Below the pieces are notes generated by a model that ran no database searches, was not told the origin of the DNA, and saw nothing but the letters and a program-made list of their open reading frames with translations. Source: Symsagittifera roscoffensis (Eukaryota; Xenacoelomorpha; Acoela; Convolutidae). Taken from it: a stretch of 64,000 nucleotides of DNA. The stretch is from NCBI RefSeq assembly GCF_963678635.1, contig NC_087062.1:57988129-58052128 (forward strand), written 5' to 3'. A program made the translations under genes and the position numbers. Position 1 is the stretch's first letter. Each line of letters opens with the position of its first letter. Shown piece after piece: positions 9,239 to 17,045 of the stretch.

Positions 9239-11596
9239 CTAGTTCGCCAATTCTATCTTGTTAACCTCGGGCTTTTGCTGGGTGACCCAATTGGGTCGTT
9301 TGTGAGCTACTCCACTGTCGAACTTCTTCAAGCAGTCTTCCATTTCCTTCAAGGTCTCGAGGGCCACCCACCATGGTCGAGAGGTGTTCCTCGTCTTGCT
9401 CCTCTCCAGTGGATCACTCGTCACTTGCTTCCCCGTGGCCTGGTGTCCCTTCGAGACCCATTCCTTGCCGACATCCACTTCCCCTGTCTGTCCGTCCGTT
9501 GAACCTCTTTTCACGTTTACCTTCTGGGGCTTGAAGTCTTCCTCCGATGTCGAACTGATGGAAGCCTCTATTTCCCTCTCCACTTCGAGAGGTCTTCTGA
9601 GCTCCGTGTTGCTCTTGTATGCCGCTGTCTTGCATCGCGCCAAAACCATGGGCGCCGTCTCTCTCAAGTTTCCTACCGAGACAGCATCCACTGAAGGACT
9701 ACCCAATCCCTCTACTTCTCTCTTCCTCTTGCGAGTCTTCACATCTCTGCTTGAGGGTGTTGTGGTTATCATCACTGATTCGACCTCTCTGTCTACTTCC
9801 AACCCTTCCAACTCTTGCCTCCCCCCTGCTCGAGCCTTAAGGATATTAGTACTTTTAATTATATTACTAGTCCCAACCTTATCCCCTTTTATATCACCAA
9901 CTATTTTATCTACAGTTTTTTGTTTCAGAGTAGAGCTATCTTCACATTTTTCTTCTCTAGTCTTTGATCGTGAATTCCTCAGCTCCATCAGCTTGTTCAG
10001 CAGCTCCTTTCTTGCCTTCTCATCCAGGCCCGTCCCTATCAGAAGCGGTTCTCCAAACTTCACAACTGTGTCCCACAGTTCCTCCTTGAATTTGTCCAGC
10101 GTCGTCTCGCTGCCCACTTCTTGATTGAATTCCTTCAAGAACTCTTGCCAAGCATCGTCCTTCAGAGACCCCAGCAACATGTCCCTATTTCCTTCGAAAG
10201 TATTCTTTTCCCTTTCCTCCGAGCTCAAGAGTATCATCCCCATATTGGAGGTCCCGCTCGCCAAAGGCAATTCCAGATTCTTCCGGGGAGACGGGGTCAG
10301 AGGTGGAGTGACAGTATCTGCCCAATTCTCCTCGCTCAAGTCTTTCCACAGCTCTTGAGTGGTGAGCTCTTCCCCTGATGGTCTTTGTTCAGGCGTATTC
10401 CCCACTTCCATGTCCTCGCCGGCTTCGCCGAGAGTCTCATCCATACTCTCTTCTTCTGACTCAGCTCTTCTTCTCTCGAGAATTCTTTTGAACCGGTCTT
10501 CCACGGGTCCACTCCTCTTGTCTCCAGGTGTATCTACTGACAGTGGTGATGGTGTCGCCGGGTCCAATCTCTTGTACTCCGTCACGGCCACATACAGTTG
10601 ACCTGCTGCATCCAGTTCTTTTCCCTGCTGTCTCATTTCCACCTGTTCTAAGTCATAGGGTGCCCTATACTTTCGTGTCGCGAATTTCATGTCGTCCACC
10701 AATGCAACATGCCCCTCCATCATGATCATCCTGCCATCATCCCATATTGGTAGCATGTTCTCAAGTCCCTCCTGCTCAAGAGCTCTCAAGACCTTTCGCA
10801 CCTCAAATCCGGGGGGCTGCGAGCCTCTCCTCTTTTTTGCTTGCGTCGTCCACGAATTTATCTTCGCCTCGCTAGTGTGGAAATAAACCGCCGCCGTATA
10901 GCCGACGAACAGGGGGTCCCATCCATCAGTGAAGTCTTTCTGCATTTCCTCCGTAGTCATCCTCGCAATTATGGATGGAACTACTAAGGGACTGTTCATC
11001 CCTAAGGTCATCCTCCTGACTATCGGGAACTCAGGCATGGTGGCTGGCAGGATTTCTTTCTCCATTATGGCCTCCAGCTCCCTCTTAACCAGTGCAAAGC
11101 TGTCCTTCCAAGCAGGAATCCTCAAGATCTCCCGTCCGTCTGCTGCCAATGGGTTCAAGTTCCAGAACTTGGGATATGTCTCGATGGGGCCCTCGCGTTT
11201 GCCTCCTATTCTACATTGCAGCTGTCCCCTGAAGTTGTACACTATCAACTCGGTATCTTTCACTTTTCCAAAGAGTACCGTATTGCTCATTTGTGCCCTG
11301 AGCACCTCCTGCCTACACCAGTTGAGCGCCGTCCCATCCAGTACGCTGATAAGACTCAAGTGCGTTACAGAGTAACGATACGTTGTCACCAGGGGATCTG
11401 GAAATGCGTACGTCACTGCTGGACCGTAAATGCAGGTTACCACCTCCTCTAGACCCCGGATTATCCCCATCGGGTCCGACCTCATTGCCAGGCACAGGTC
11501 CGTCAATAGAGGCATACCTCCATTCAACTTCTTCCACTCTTCTCTCGATTTTGGGTTCTTCTCTGCACTAACAGCGTCTTCAACCCCGCGGCACAC
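9239..11596 (-). CDS. ORF8 of giant element, unassigned 785-aa protein
   Basis: The first about 345 residues look globular with several Trp and aromatic positions, but match no family I know. Residues about 350-785 are Glu/Lys/Ser/Thr-rich and look disordered, with many basic clusters such as RKRKRE near residue 630. The open frame starts at GTG and overlaps ORF7 by 73 bp in the -1 frame; the first ATG is about 28 codons in, so entry by frameshift from ORF7 or a lost base is likely. It ends at TAG (9239-9241) and the same frame continues as ORF9. A structural or accessory role in the particle is possible but not shown. Confidence 0.55.
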   Translation of the reverse strand: MCRGVEDAVSAEKNPKSREEWKKLNGGMPLLTDLCLAMRSDPMGIIRGLEEVVTCIYGPAVTYAFPDPLVTTYRYSVTHLSLISVLDGTALNWCRQEVLRAQMSNTVLFGKVKDTELIVYNFRGQLQCRIGGKREGPIETYPKFWNLNPLAADGREILRIPAWKDSFALVKRELEAIMEKEILPATMPEFPIVRRMTLGMNSPLVVPSIIARMTTEEMQKDFTDGWDPLFVGYTAAVYFHTSEAKINSWTTQAKKRRGSQPPGFEVRKVLRALEQEGLENMLPIWDDGRMIMMEGHVALVDDMKFATRKYRAPYDLEQVEMRQQGKELDAAGQLYVAVTEYKRLDPATPSPLSVDTPGDKRSGPVEDRFKRILERRRAESEEESMDETLGEAGEDMEVGNTPEQRPSGEELTTQELWKDLSEENWADTVTPPLTPSPRKNLELPLASGTSNMGMILLSSEEREKNTFEGNRDMLLGSLKDDAWQEFLKEFNQEVGSETTLDKFKEELWDTVVKFGEPLLIGTGLDEKARKELLNKLMELRNSRSKTREEKCEDSSTLKQKTVDKIVGDIKGDKVGTSNIIKSTNILKARAGGRQELEGLEVDREVESVMITTTPSSRDVKTRKRKREVEGLGSPSVDAVSVGNLRETAPMVLARCKTAAYKSNTELRRPLEVEREIEASISSTSEEDFKPQKVNVKRGSTDGQTGEVDVGKEWVSKGHQATGKQVTSDPLERSKTRNTSRPWWVALETLKEMEDCLKKFDSGVAHKRPNWVTQQKPEVNKIELAN

Positions 11597-12528
11597 TTGT
11601 AGGAAGAGGTGTCGATACTCGAGTGTACCTTCCCCATTGACAGGGGCTCCCCATATTTCATCAATCGATGAAATGACACCAGTTCCCCATGGGTTAAGAG
11701 CACTAGTGCCAGATACCCATCGAACCGAAGTGTCTCCACTCCTCGACTAAACATGTACGCTGGGCCCATGTTGAACAAATATCTGGGGTAGACCAGATAT
11801 AAAGCCAAGAGCAGGCTGATGGGCATGCCCAGTATCTCCTGCACGAAGGCTCCAAAGATAGTCGCTTTGGTGCCGAACATCTCTGCCATGAATTCTTTCC
11901 CCCAGCAAGGGCTCAAGAACTTCAGAATCTCATGATCCCTTCTAGTCCTCAGCTCACCCTCTGCGTGCTCTCTCCAGAACCCTCCAATCGTCACTTCATT
12001 GGCTGCCGAGACAAATCTAGCCACCGTCATCTCTCTTCCTTCGGCCAGCTCCAGTTGTTTTTCCAGAAAACTCCAGACCTGTTTCACGAGGGGTGGTGCT
12101 TCCTCCCTCGTCTTATTCGTGGCGTTCTCCAGCCTTGGTGTCAAAAATGGCCACCAGTCATTCTCTTGCATCAGACGATATGCCATCGACTCTAATTGTT
12201 TCTCCGTTTCGGCCACATTTTTTCTCTCGTTGCTCGGGCCTCTAGACTTGCCGGTGGAACCTGTGATCGTCACCTCCATGCTCCAAAACCACAAGCTGGC
12301 CGTCAATTGGTTTATCGCCGGGTGATCGTCCCCGATGACTGGGCTGAACTTGAGTTGCCTGGCACAGTTTGATATCTCTAGCAAGAGCACCTCGTCCAAT
12401 ACGATCAGGATGTCGGCTAATCCATAAAAGCCCCTCAGTGCATGAGATATGTCCGCCCATGCCGCTGCCAACTCTGACTTGCGGAGCCTCAGGTTCGATG
12501 GCTCCAATTCCCGATTGGGGGCCGCCAT
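11524..12528 (-). CDS. ORF7 of giant element, continuation of ORF6 protein
   Basis: It is in the same frame as ORF6 and follows its TGA stop (12538-12540) after only three sense codons, so it is probably the C-terminal part of the ORF6 protein. Residues 35-80 contain a hydrophobic strand (ADILIVLDEVLLL) and a GDDHP motif at 66-70, which would fit the last block of the degenerate SGNH-like fold that begins in ORF6. Residues 90-220 are helical and charged; residues about 225-260 are hydrophobic (ILGMPISLLLALYLVYP) and could be a membrane or buried segment. No enzyme family is assigned with confidence. It overlaps ORF8 by 73 bp. Confidence 0.55.
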   Translation of the reverse strand: MAAPNRELEPSNLRLRKSELAAAWADISHALRGFYGLADILIVLDEVLLLEISNCARQLKFSPVIGDDHPAINQLTASLWFWSMEVTITGSTGKSRGPSNERKNVAETEKQLESMAYRLMQENDWWPFLTPRLENATNKTREEAPPLVKQVWSFLEKQLELAEGREMTVARFVSAANEVTIGGFWREHAEGELRTRRDHEILKFLSPCWGKEFMAEMFGTKATIFGAFVQEILGMPISLLLALYLVYPRYLFNMGPAYMFSRGVETLRFDGYLALVLLTHGELVSFHRLMKYGEPLSMGKVHSSIDTSSYKCAAGLKTLLVQRRTQNREKSGRS

Positions 12529-12537
12529 TAGAATTCG

Positions 12538-15222
12538 TCATTCGTTTCCCTCTGCTATCAGGATCAAGACCGCGTACACGAATTTTAGGGTGGGTGGCAT
12601 GTTCGCGTATCCAGGGGATGTAGTGAACACCATCTTCGTCTTGGAGCCGAATCTCGAGACAACATTCTCTTGCACCTCATTCATCGCCGCAAACAACGTC
12701 TGAATGGCTTCCCATATCTTCCTCGGTGTTGGTTCATTGCCCTTCAGCTGCTCAAGAAGTCCTGCCGCGTGCAGATGATCATTCATTCCTGCAAACAATA
12801 GCAGCTCAGGCTCACAGGGCATCTCCGACTTTATTGCCACCATTAGAGTTAACATCTGGTTTAGTTCGGCTCCTGGCAAATAGTATATCAGAGTCTCCGG
12901 CCAAAACAGCTTAGGAGACGTTCCTTCGAAGTCTGATCCCGCCACAATGACTACCCTTGCAGCAGCTGGATCTGCTCTATCGTAAACTGCCAAAGTCTTG
13001 GCCAGCTGGGTGCTCCCACAGGGCTTCCCGTACCTGGGATCTTCCGCCAATTTCGAGCCTTCGTACGCGGCATCTGGCAATTCCATTTCCCCCGGATTCA
13101 GCAGCTTATCCACCACCCTCAATTGTGCCGGGGTCGCCAATCTGATCCTGACTATGCTCGTTCGGTGTTTGGGGGGTTCTGCTATGAGTCCAGGACTCCC
13201 CAGCAGCTTGAGAGGTCTATAGTTGTTGGGTCCCATGATCGCTTTCGTGGGAATTCCGGTCAGGTCCGCGGTCTCCATCAGTTTTGCTCTCGAGAAGTGC
13301 GTCTCATGAGCCTTCAACCAGTCCACGCAATGGTGTCTGCTCAAGTCTTCGTGCGACACTCGTTCAATACCCAGAGTCTCCGCCAATTCTCGCCTGCATT
13401 CCAAACCTTCTAGGTCCAGCCTTTTCACCTTCTCAAGATATCTCAAGCGAGCGGTCTCCATAGGCCTCTCCACCCGCTTGCTCTCTGCCACTACCACTGA
13501 GGATATTGCCGAACCTGGAGGCGTTGATGACGTCACCTCCTCAGACTCCATTGGCGTGGCACTCGGCAATCTGGCCTGGTTGCTCCTTGAGCTGTCTCTA
13601 GTGTCGACCCTCGGTCCCAAACGACTAGACAAGGCCCTCGAGGCAAGGAATGGTGGGTTCGGAGGTGGCCCCAATAAGAATTGGGCTGTCTCTAGCAGAT
13701 CCGCCTCTAGCGCATTTATGTGTCCTTGAAAGACGTCATTCAGCCACTCTGCTCCCCTCGGTCTGTCGAAGTGGATTCCATCTGAGGAGGTGTCTTCAGG
13801 GAATCCCGCTTGCTCCATGCGCTCCGCCACGTCCAACAATCTGATGGGGAGCACATTCTTCCGGTGGATTTCTCGGATCACCCCGTTTAGGTTCCGCACC
13901 TTCTCGTTCATCTCCAAGGCGTGCTGATCGAACTTCATGTTATAAGGGACAGTACATACTGTCAACAGGATGGGATCCATCTGGATCCTCAGTTCCTCAA
14001 GAAGGCAGCTCATCTTGTCGTGCAGCCTCGTTACTTTCCTCGCTTCTCCCCTTGATACATCATTCGTTCCGATCATCAGGGTCACCGTGTATACTTTTGT
14101 CATTCCTAGCATCTCAAGCGTTGCCAATATCTGTGGCGTGGCAGCTCCAGCGAAACTCAAGATTCCTGTCTGCCAGTGCGATTGGATCCGGGTCAACACC
14201 CGCACTAGGCTGTCCCCTATAATCAGGTGGACCGCACCTTCTGGCACACGGGGTGGCGCAAGATATTCCACCCAGGCTGCATCATGAAAGCAATCCCTCC
14301 TGGCCTTCTGTTCCGCCTTCCAATCCAGCCGATTGTGCCTGTGGTACCTCTTTTCGGTGTTCTTCTTATAACTCGAGATCATGACGCTCCTGACCGGCTG
14401 TTCCCTCCACGTTGGAGGAGGCTCCGCCCTTGCCGAACTTTCACGACTTCTCTGCCGCAATCTCTCGCTCAGCTCCTTCAGACGCGATGAGCTGCCGCTC
14501 ACCTGACTGCCGCTCGAGGTCGAGGTTGGGGTATATCCCGGCAGTACCACATCCATCAGCGGGCGTATGGGTTGCGTTTCTAAGCTACGCAAGGAGGACG
14601 TTGCTTCATTCGGTATCCAGACTTCCAACCCTTCACTCATGTGTTCTCGAACCTCGCGGTCAAGGTTGAATCGTCCTCTTGCCCTGGGGGCTTCATCCAC
14701 TTCCATGCGTGACTCTGGCCTCGAGCTGGTAACCACTCGCTCCTTTGGCCTGGCTCCCTTCTGTGCATCAAGTTCACGTTGTCGTTGTTCTATTCTCTCC
14801 ATCTCTGACTTCAGTTGCTCACAATTCGCGGCATTCTCCCGCACCCTTAGTTCCTGCTGATGTTCAGCCCGCAGCATCTCAAGCAACCTCAGAGTCTGAT
14901 CTCGTTCGTTGACCGCCTGGTCCCATTCCAGCTGAGCCTTTTCCCGATCCAGCTTAGCCTGATCCAGAGCGAGGTTCGCCTTGTTCCTTTCCCTCTGCGT
15001 CTTCTCGAGCTCTTTCTTTAGAACACCAAGATCCGGATAGGACTCAGTCGTCTGTTGCGCTCGCGTCATCGATGGCACCTTACTCGAGCTCTGGCCTGTC
15101 GATCTTGCTGATGGCCTAGTGGGTAGCGGGAATTCTCCTGCGCCATATTCGATATTGTTACTCAGGCCAGGATTCCTTGCCAAGTCAAAGCCCCTTACTC
15201 CTCCATCCACATTCCAGGACAA
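12538..15222 (-). CDS. ORF6: coiled coil plus SGNH (GDSL-type) hydrolase
   Basis: Residues about 65-155 form a highly charged coiled coil rich in Glu, Gln, Arg and Leu; 155-320 are low-complexity and Arg/Ser-rich. Residues 328-500 carry the SGNH hydrolase blocks: IIGDSL (336-338 GDS with the nucleophile Ser), a Gly at about 359, GTND (385-388), and DGIHFD (481-486) with the Asp and His of the catalytic set. All four blocks are present, so an esterase- or lipase-like hydrolase is plausible. Residues 755-890 look like a second SGNH-like fold (AGSD at 761-764, GMND at 812-815) in which the nucleophile position is altered. The nominal start codon is TTG; coding sequence continues upstream (15244-15458). 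The TGA stop is followed in frame by ORF7. SGNH/PC-esterase domains are known in some retroelement ORFs, but the substrate here is unknown. Confidence 0.75.
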   Translation of the reverse strand: MSWNVDGGVRGFDLARNPGLSNNIEYGAGEFPLPTRPSARSTGQSSSKVPSMTRAQQTTESYPDLGVLKKELEKTQRERNKANLALDQAKLDREKAQLEWDQAVNERDQTLRLLEMLRAEHQQELRVRENAANCEQLKSEMERIEQRQRELDAQKGARPKERVVTSSRPESRMEVDEAPRARGRFNLDREVREHMSEGLEVWIPNEATSSLRSLETQPIRPLMDVVLPGYTPTSTSSGSQVSGSSSRLKELSERLRQRSRESSARAEPPPTWREQPVRSVMISSYKKNTEKRYHRHNRLDWKAEQKARRDCFHDAAWVEYLAPPRVPEGAVHLIIGDSLVRVLTRIQSHWQTGILSFAGAATPQILATLEMLGMTKVYTVTLMIGTNDVSRGEARKVTRLHDKMSCLLEELRIQMDPILLTVCTVPYNMKFDQHALEMNEKVRNLNGVIREIHRKNVLPIRLLDVAERMEQAGFPEDTSSDGIHFDRPRGAEWLNDVFQGHINALEADLLETAQFLLGPPPNPPFLASRALSSRLGPRVDTRDSSRSNQARLPSATPMESEEVTSSTPPGSAISSVVVAESKRVERPMETARLRYLEKVKRLDLEGLECRRELAETLGIERVSHEDLSRHHCVDWLKAHETHFSRAKLMETADLTGIPTKAIMGPNNYRPLKLLGSPGLIAEPPKHRTSIVRIRLATPAQLRVVDKLLNPGEMELPDAAYEGSKLAEDPRYGKPCGSTQLAKTLAVYDRADPAAARVVIVAGSDFEGTSPKLFWPETLIYYLPGAELNQMLTLMVAIKSEMPCEPELLLFAGMNDHLHAAGLLEQLKGNEPTPRKIWEAIQTLFAAMNEVQENVVSRFGSKTKMVFTTSPGYANMPPTLKFVYAVLILIAEGNE

Positions 15223-15243
15223 CCATCTGGTCTGTTCCTGATT

Positions 15244-15458
15244 TTATATTCCCTCGGTGGTGTAGCCGACCATCAAGACAGCCTCCGTCGCAGACTCCCT
15301 GCACTCACCCTGTTCTTCCAACTGGAGGATGGCATTCAGCATTACCGCCATTCTCTCGTCTATCTGGTATAATCTAGGTCCCTCAGGCGTCTGTACAGCT
15401 CATCGAGAGTGGGCTTCTTCAGGGCCGCGGGCATGGGTTTCCAGAACCTGTCTGCCAT
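15244..15458 (-). pseudogene. Likely true N-terminus of the ORF6 protein, broken
   Basis: An ATG at 15456-15458 opens a 33-codon frame that starts MADRFWKPMPAALKK and ends at a TAG near 15357. The neighbouring frame, which contains MAVMLNAILQLEEQ, continues to a TAA near 15244 and is in frame with ORF6. Together they look like the start of the ORF6 protein interrupted by one frame change and one stop. The alternative is that ORF6 starts at an internal codon and this is a short upstream ORF. Confidence 0.4.
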
Positions 15459-15971
15459 TTTCTGTGACTTCGGGATGTGTTCGAGTATTAACCAGCTCAA
15501 GAATTACCTTACCGACTCAAGAATTACCTTACCGACTCAAGAATTGACCAACTTAAGAATTCTCTAGAAATGTCTCCTTGCAAATACTTGCTGCAGGTGT
15601 CGATTATCGCGAGTTCAATCAAGATTTCCCTTTCTGTCTCTCGCTTGAGTATAATTGGATTTTCAACTTTGTTTATCAAACTTGATCTGAAAACAGAAAC
15701 CATATTAGGACTTAATATGTCATGTTCCTAACCTAGAAACTCCCCTTTTACCAGTATGGTTAAAATCTTATCATTTTCATTCCACTTAAAACAATTCAAT
15801 TGGAATTTCCTTAAAAGCATGTAGATTCATTTTATGTTTTAGCTGCGTTAATCCTTCTAAAATCAATTGTCATGCCAATATCGTCTTAAGATCTCTTTAC
15901 CTGTGCCGCACCCCAGTACCTAACTCAAGACTCCTCCCTCACGCCCAACTCGAGACCCCCGTGTGCCCAAC
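15459..15971 (-). other. Non-coding spacer between macro ORF and ORF6
   Basis: This gap of about 500 bp is the only sizeable non-coding stretch inside the coding half of the element. It is AT-richer than its surroundings and contains the 20-bp tandem repeats described separately. Its place just upstream of a second long coding block suggests an internal promoter, splice acceptor or other start signal for that block. No such signal is proven. Confidence 0.45.
15494..15566 (-). repeat. 20-bp tandem repeats with CTCAAGAATT core
   Basis: Two exact copies of CTCAAGAATTACCTTACC (offset 20 bp, each preceded by AG or GA) are followed by a third partial copy and a fourth diverged one (AACTTAAGAATTCTC). 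The same ACTC(A/G/T)AGAAT core recurs in the LTRs. Confidence 0.8.
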
Positions 15972-17000
15972 TCAGGCGATGCTCAGATAGTATTTCTTTT
16001 GAAGATACACCATTATCTCAGTTTCCGCGAAGACTACGTGTAGGATAGCGTACAATTCCCTTGAGCTCAATTTGCCCCTGTTTGGGTCATACACCGGCAT
16101 TGAGACCTCTGTTATTCCTCTTTCAATCATGAAGTCTCGTAGTCTTGTTAGTGCCAACATCACGTGTTCGGAATCAATTGTGTTCCTGTCATTGACTCTC
16201 GTCACTAGGAAACACAGATATTTGCCCGGGAGTTGTGCTACTGATGGTGGAAGCGCTGCCATCCCTCCCAGTCCTGGTCTCTGTCTGAACTGAAACTCCA
16301 CATTTTGGTACTCTCTTTTGAAGTCAGCTTCCAATCTTGATTTGAAACTCATGTCCGCCGTGACGCAGATCGCGCTAGTCCTGTTTGACAGGATGAAGTC
16401 GCTATCCGTTATCATGATGTTTTCCGAGTATTCATTGGGTATTTCAAACTTCGTTTTGAAATTCCGACCTATGGTAGGCTCTGGCTCTTCTTCTTCCAGT
16501 TCCAATTCGCTTGTTTCTCTCACTTCCTTGAGCTTCTTTATCATCAAATTTTCGGTGTGGGTAAGTCCTACCCCCACTCCCCGGACAAAAATATTTATCG
16601 GCGTCCCCGTCGATGTTGTCGGGTCTGAATTGTCCGGAGGAATGTCCAGTGGCCTGTCTGTTGCCGTCCATCCGAAAAGAGGGTCCTCTGTCTTCTTATA
16701 ATTTGCCGATGACACGTCGACTTGTTGAATGCTTTGTCCTTCGTGGCTCTCGTCTTTGACATCGCGCATCCACTCTAGTATCCTCAAGTTCGTGTTCTCC
16801 CTCCTCTCTATCTCACTCTGTTCGAGATCCGTCTCCAATTCTGGTGTCGAGTCGTCTTCCTGCGGATAGTGTCCACCATCGTTAATGACCTGCCACTCCT
16901 CTTCGGCTTCCAGTTCGCCTGCACTCAGTAGTTCCTCGCCCAATTTGTCTGGCTGTATCTTATCGATCAAGAAGTCATCCCCGTATCTGTTGTACCTCAT
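15972..17000 (-). CDS. ORF5: macro domain protein, TARG1/OARD1-like
   Basis: Residues 1-190 are acidic and probably disordered. Residues about 195-335 resemble a macro (ADP-ribose-binding) domain of the TARG1/OARD1 type. The order of landmarks fits: a strand plus 'TSAICVTADM' (207-217) matching the AHC-S-D region, 'LEADFKREY' (223-231) matching the helix after the binding loop, 'GKYLCFLVTR' (259-268) matching the YIYYLITK strand, and 'ITEVSMP' (296-302) followed by a helix ending in 'VVFAETEIMVYL'. The Gly-rich GCGLD loop that carries the catalytic Asp in TARG1 is replaced by VYDPNRG, so ADP-ribose hydrolysis is doubtful; binding may remain. The ORF is in frame with the integrase ORF, separated by one TGA (17046-17048) and 15 sense codons, so it may be made as a C-terminal extension of pol. 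Confidence 0.65.
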   Translation of the reverse strand: MRYNRYGDDFLIDKIQPDKLGEELLSAGELEAEEEWQVINDGGHYPQEDDSTPELETDLEQSEIERRENTNLRILEWMRDVKDESHEGQSIQQVDVSSANYKKTEDPLFGWTATDRPLDIPPDNSDPTTSTGTPINIFVRGVGVGLTHTENLMIKKLKEVRETSELELEEEEPEPTIGRNFKTKFEIPNEYSENIMITDSDFILSNRTSAICVTADMSFKSRLEADFKREYQNVEFQFRQRPGLGGMAALPPSVAQLPGKYLCFLVTRVNDRNTIDSEHVMLALTRLRDFMIERGITEVSMPVYDPNRGKLSSRELYAILHVVFAETEIMVYLQKKYYLSIA

Positions 17001-17045
17001 GCCGGTCCGTTTACGATTGCCAGTCCTGGTTCCCGGTGGTATTGG

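Noticed and set aside
9275-11750. Plus-strand open frames up to 246 codons
   Set aside because: They are shadows of the minus-strand ORF7 and ORF8; the latter are longer, fit the element orientation and continue the coding block.
11524-12528. ORF7 as an envelope glycoprotein because of its hydrophobic stretch
   Set aside because: No signal peptide, no Cys pattern, and it is the in-frame continuation of ORF6; the stretch may be buried in a fold.
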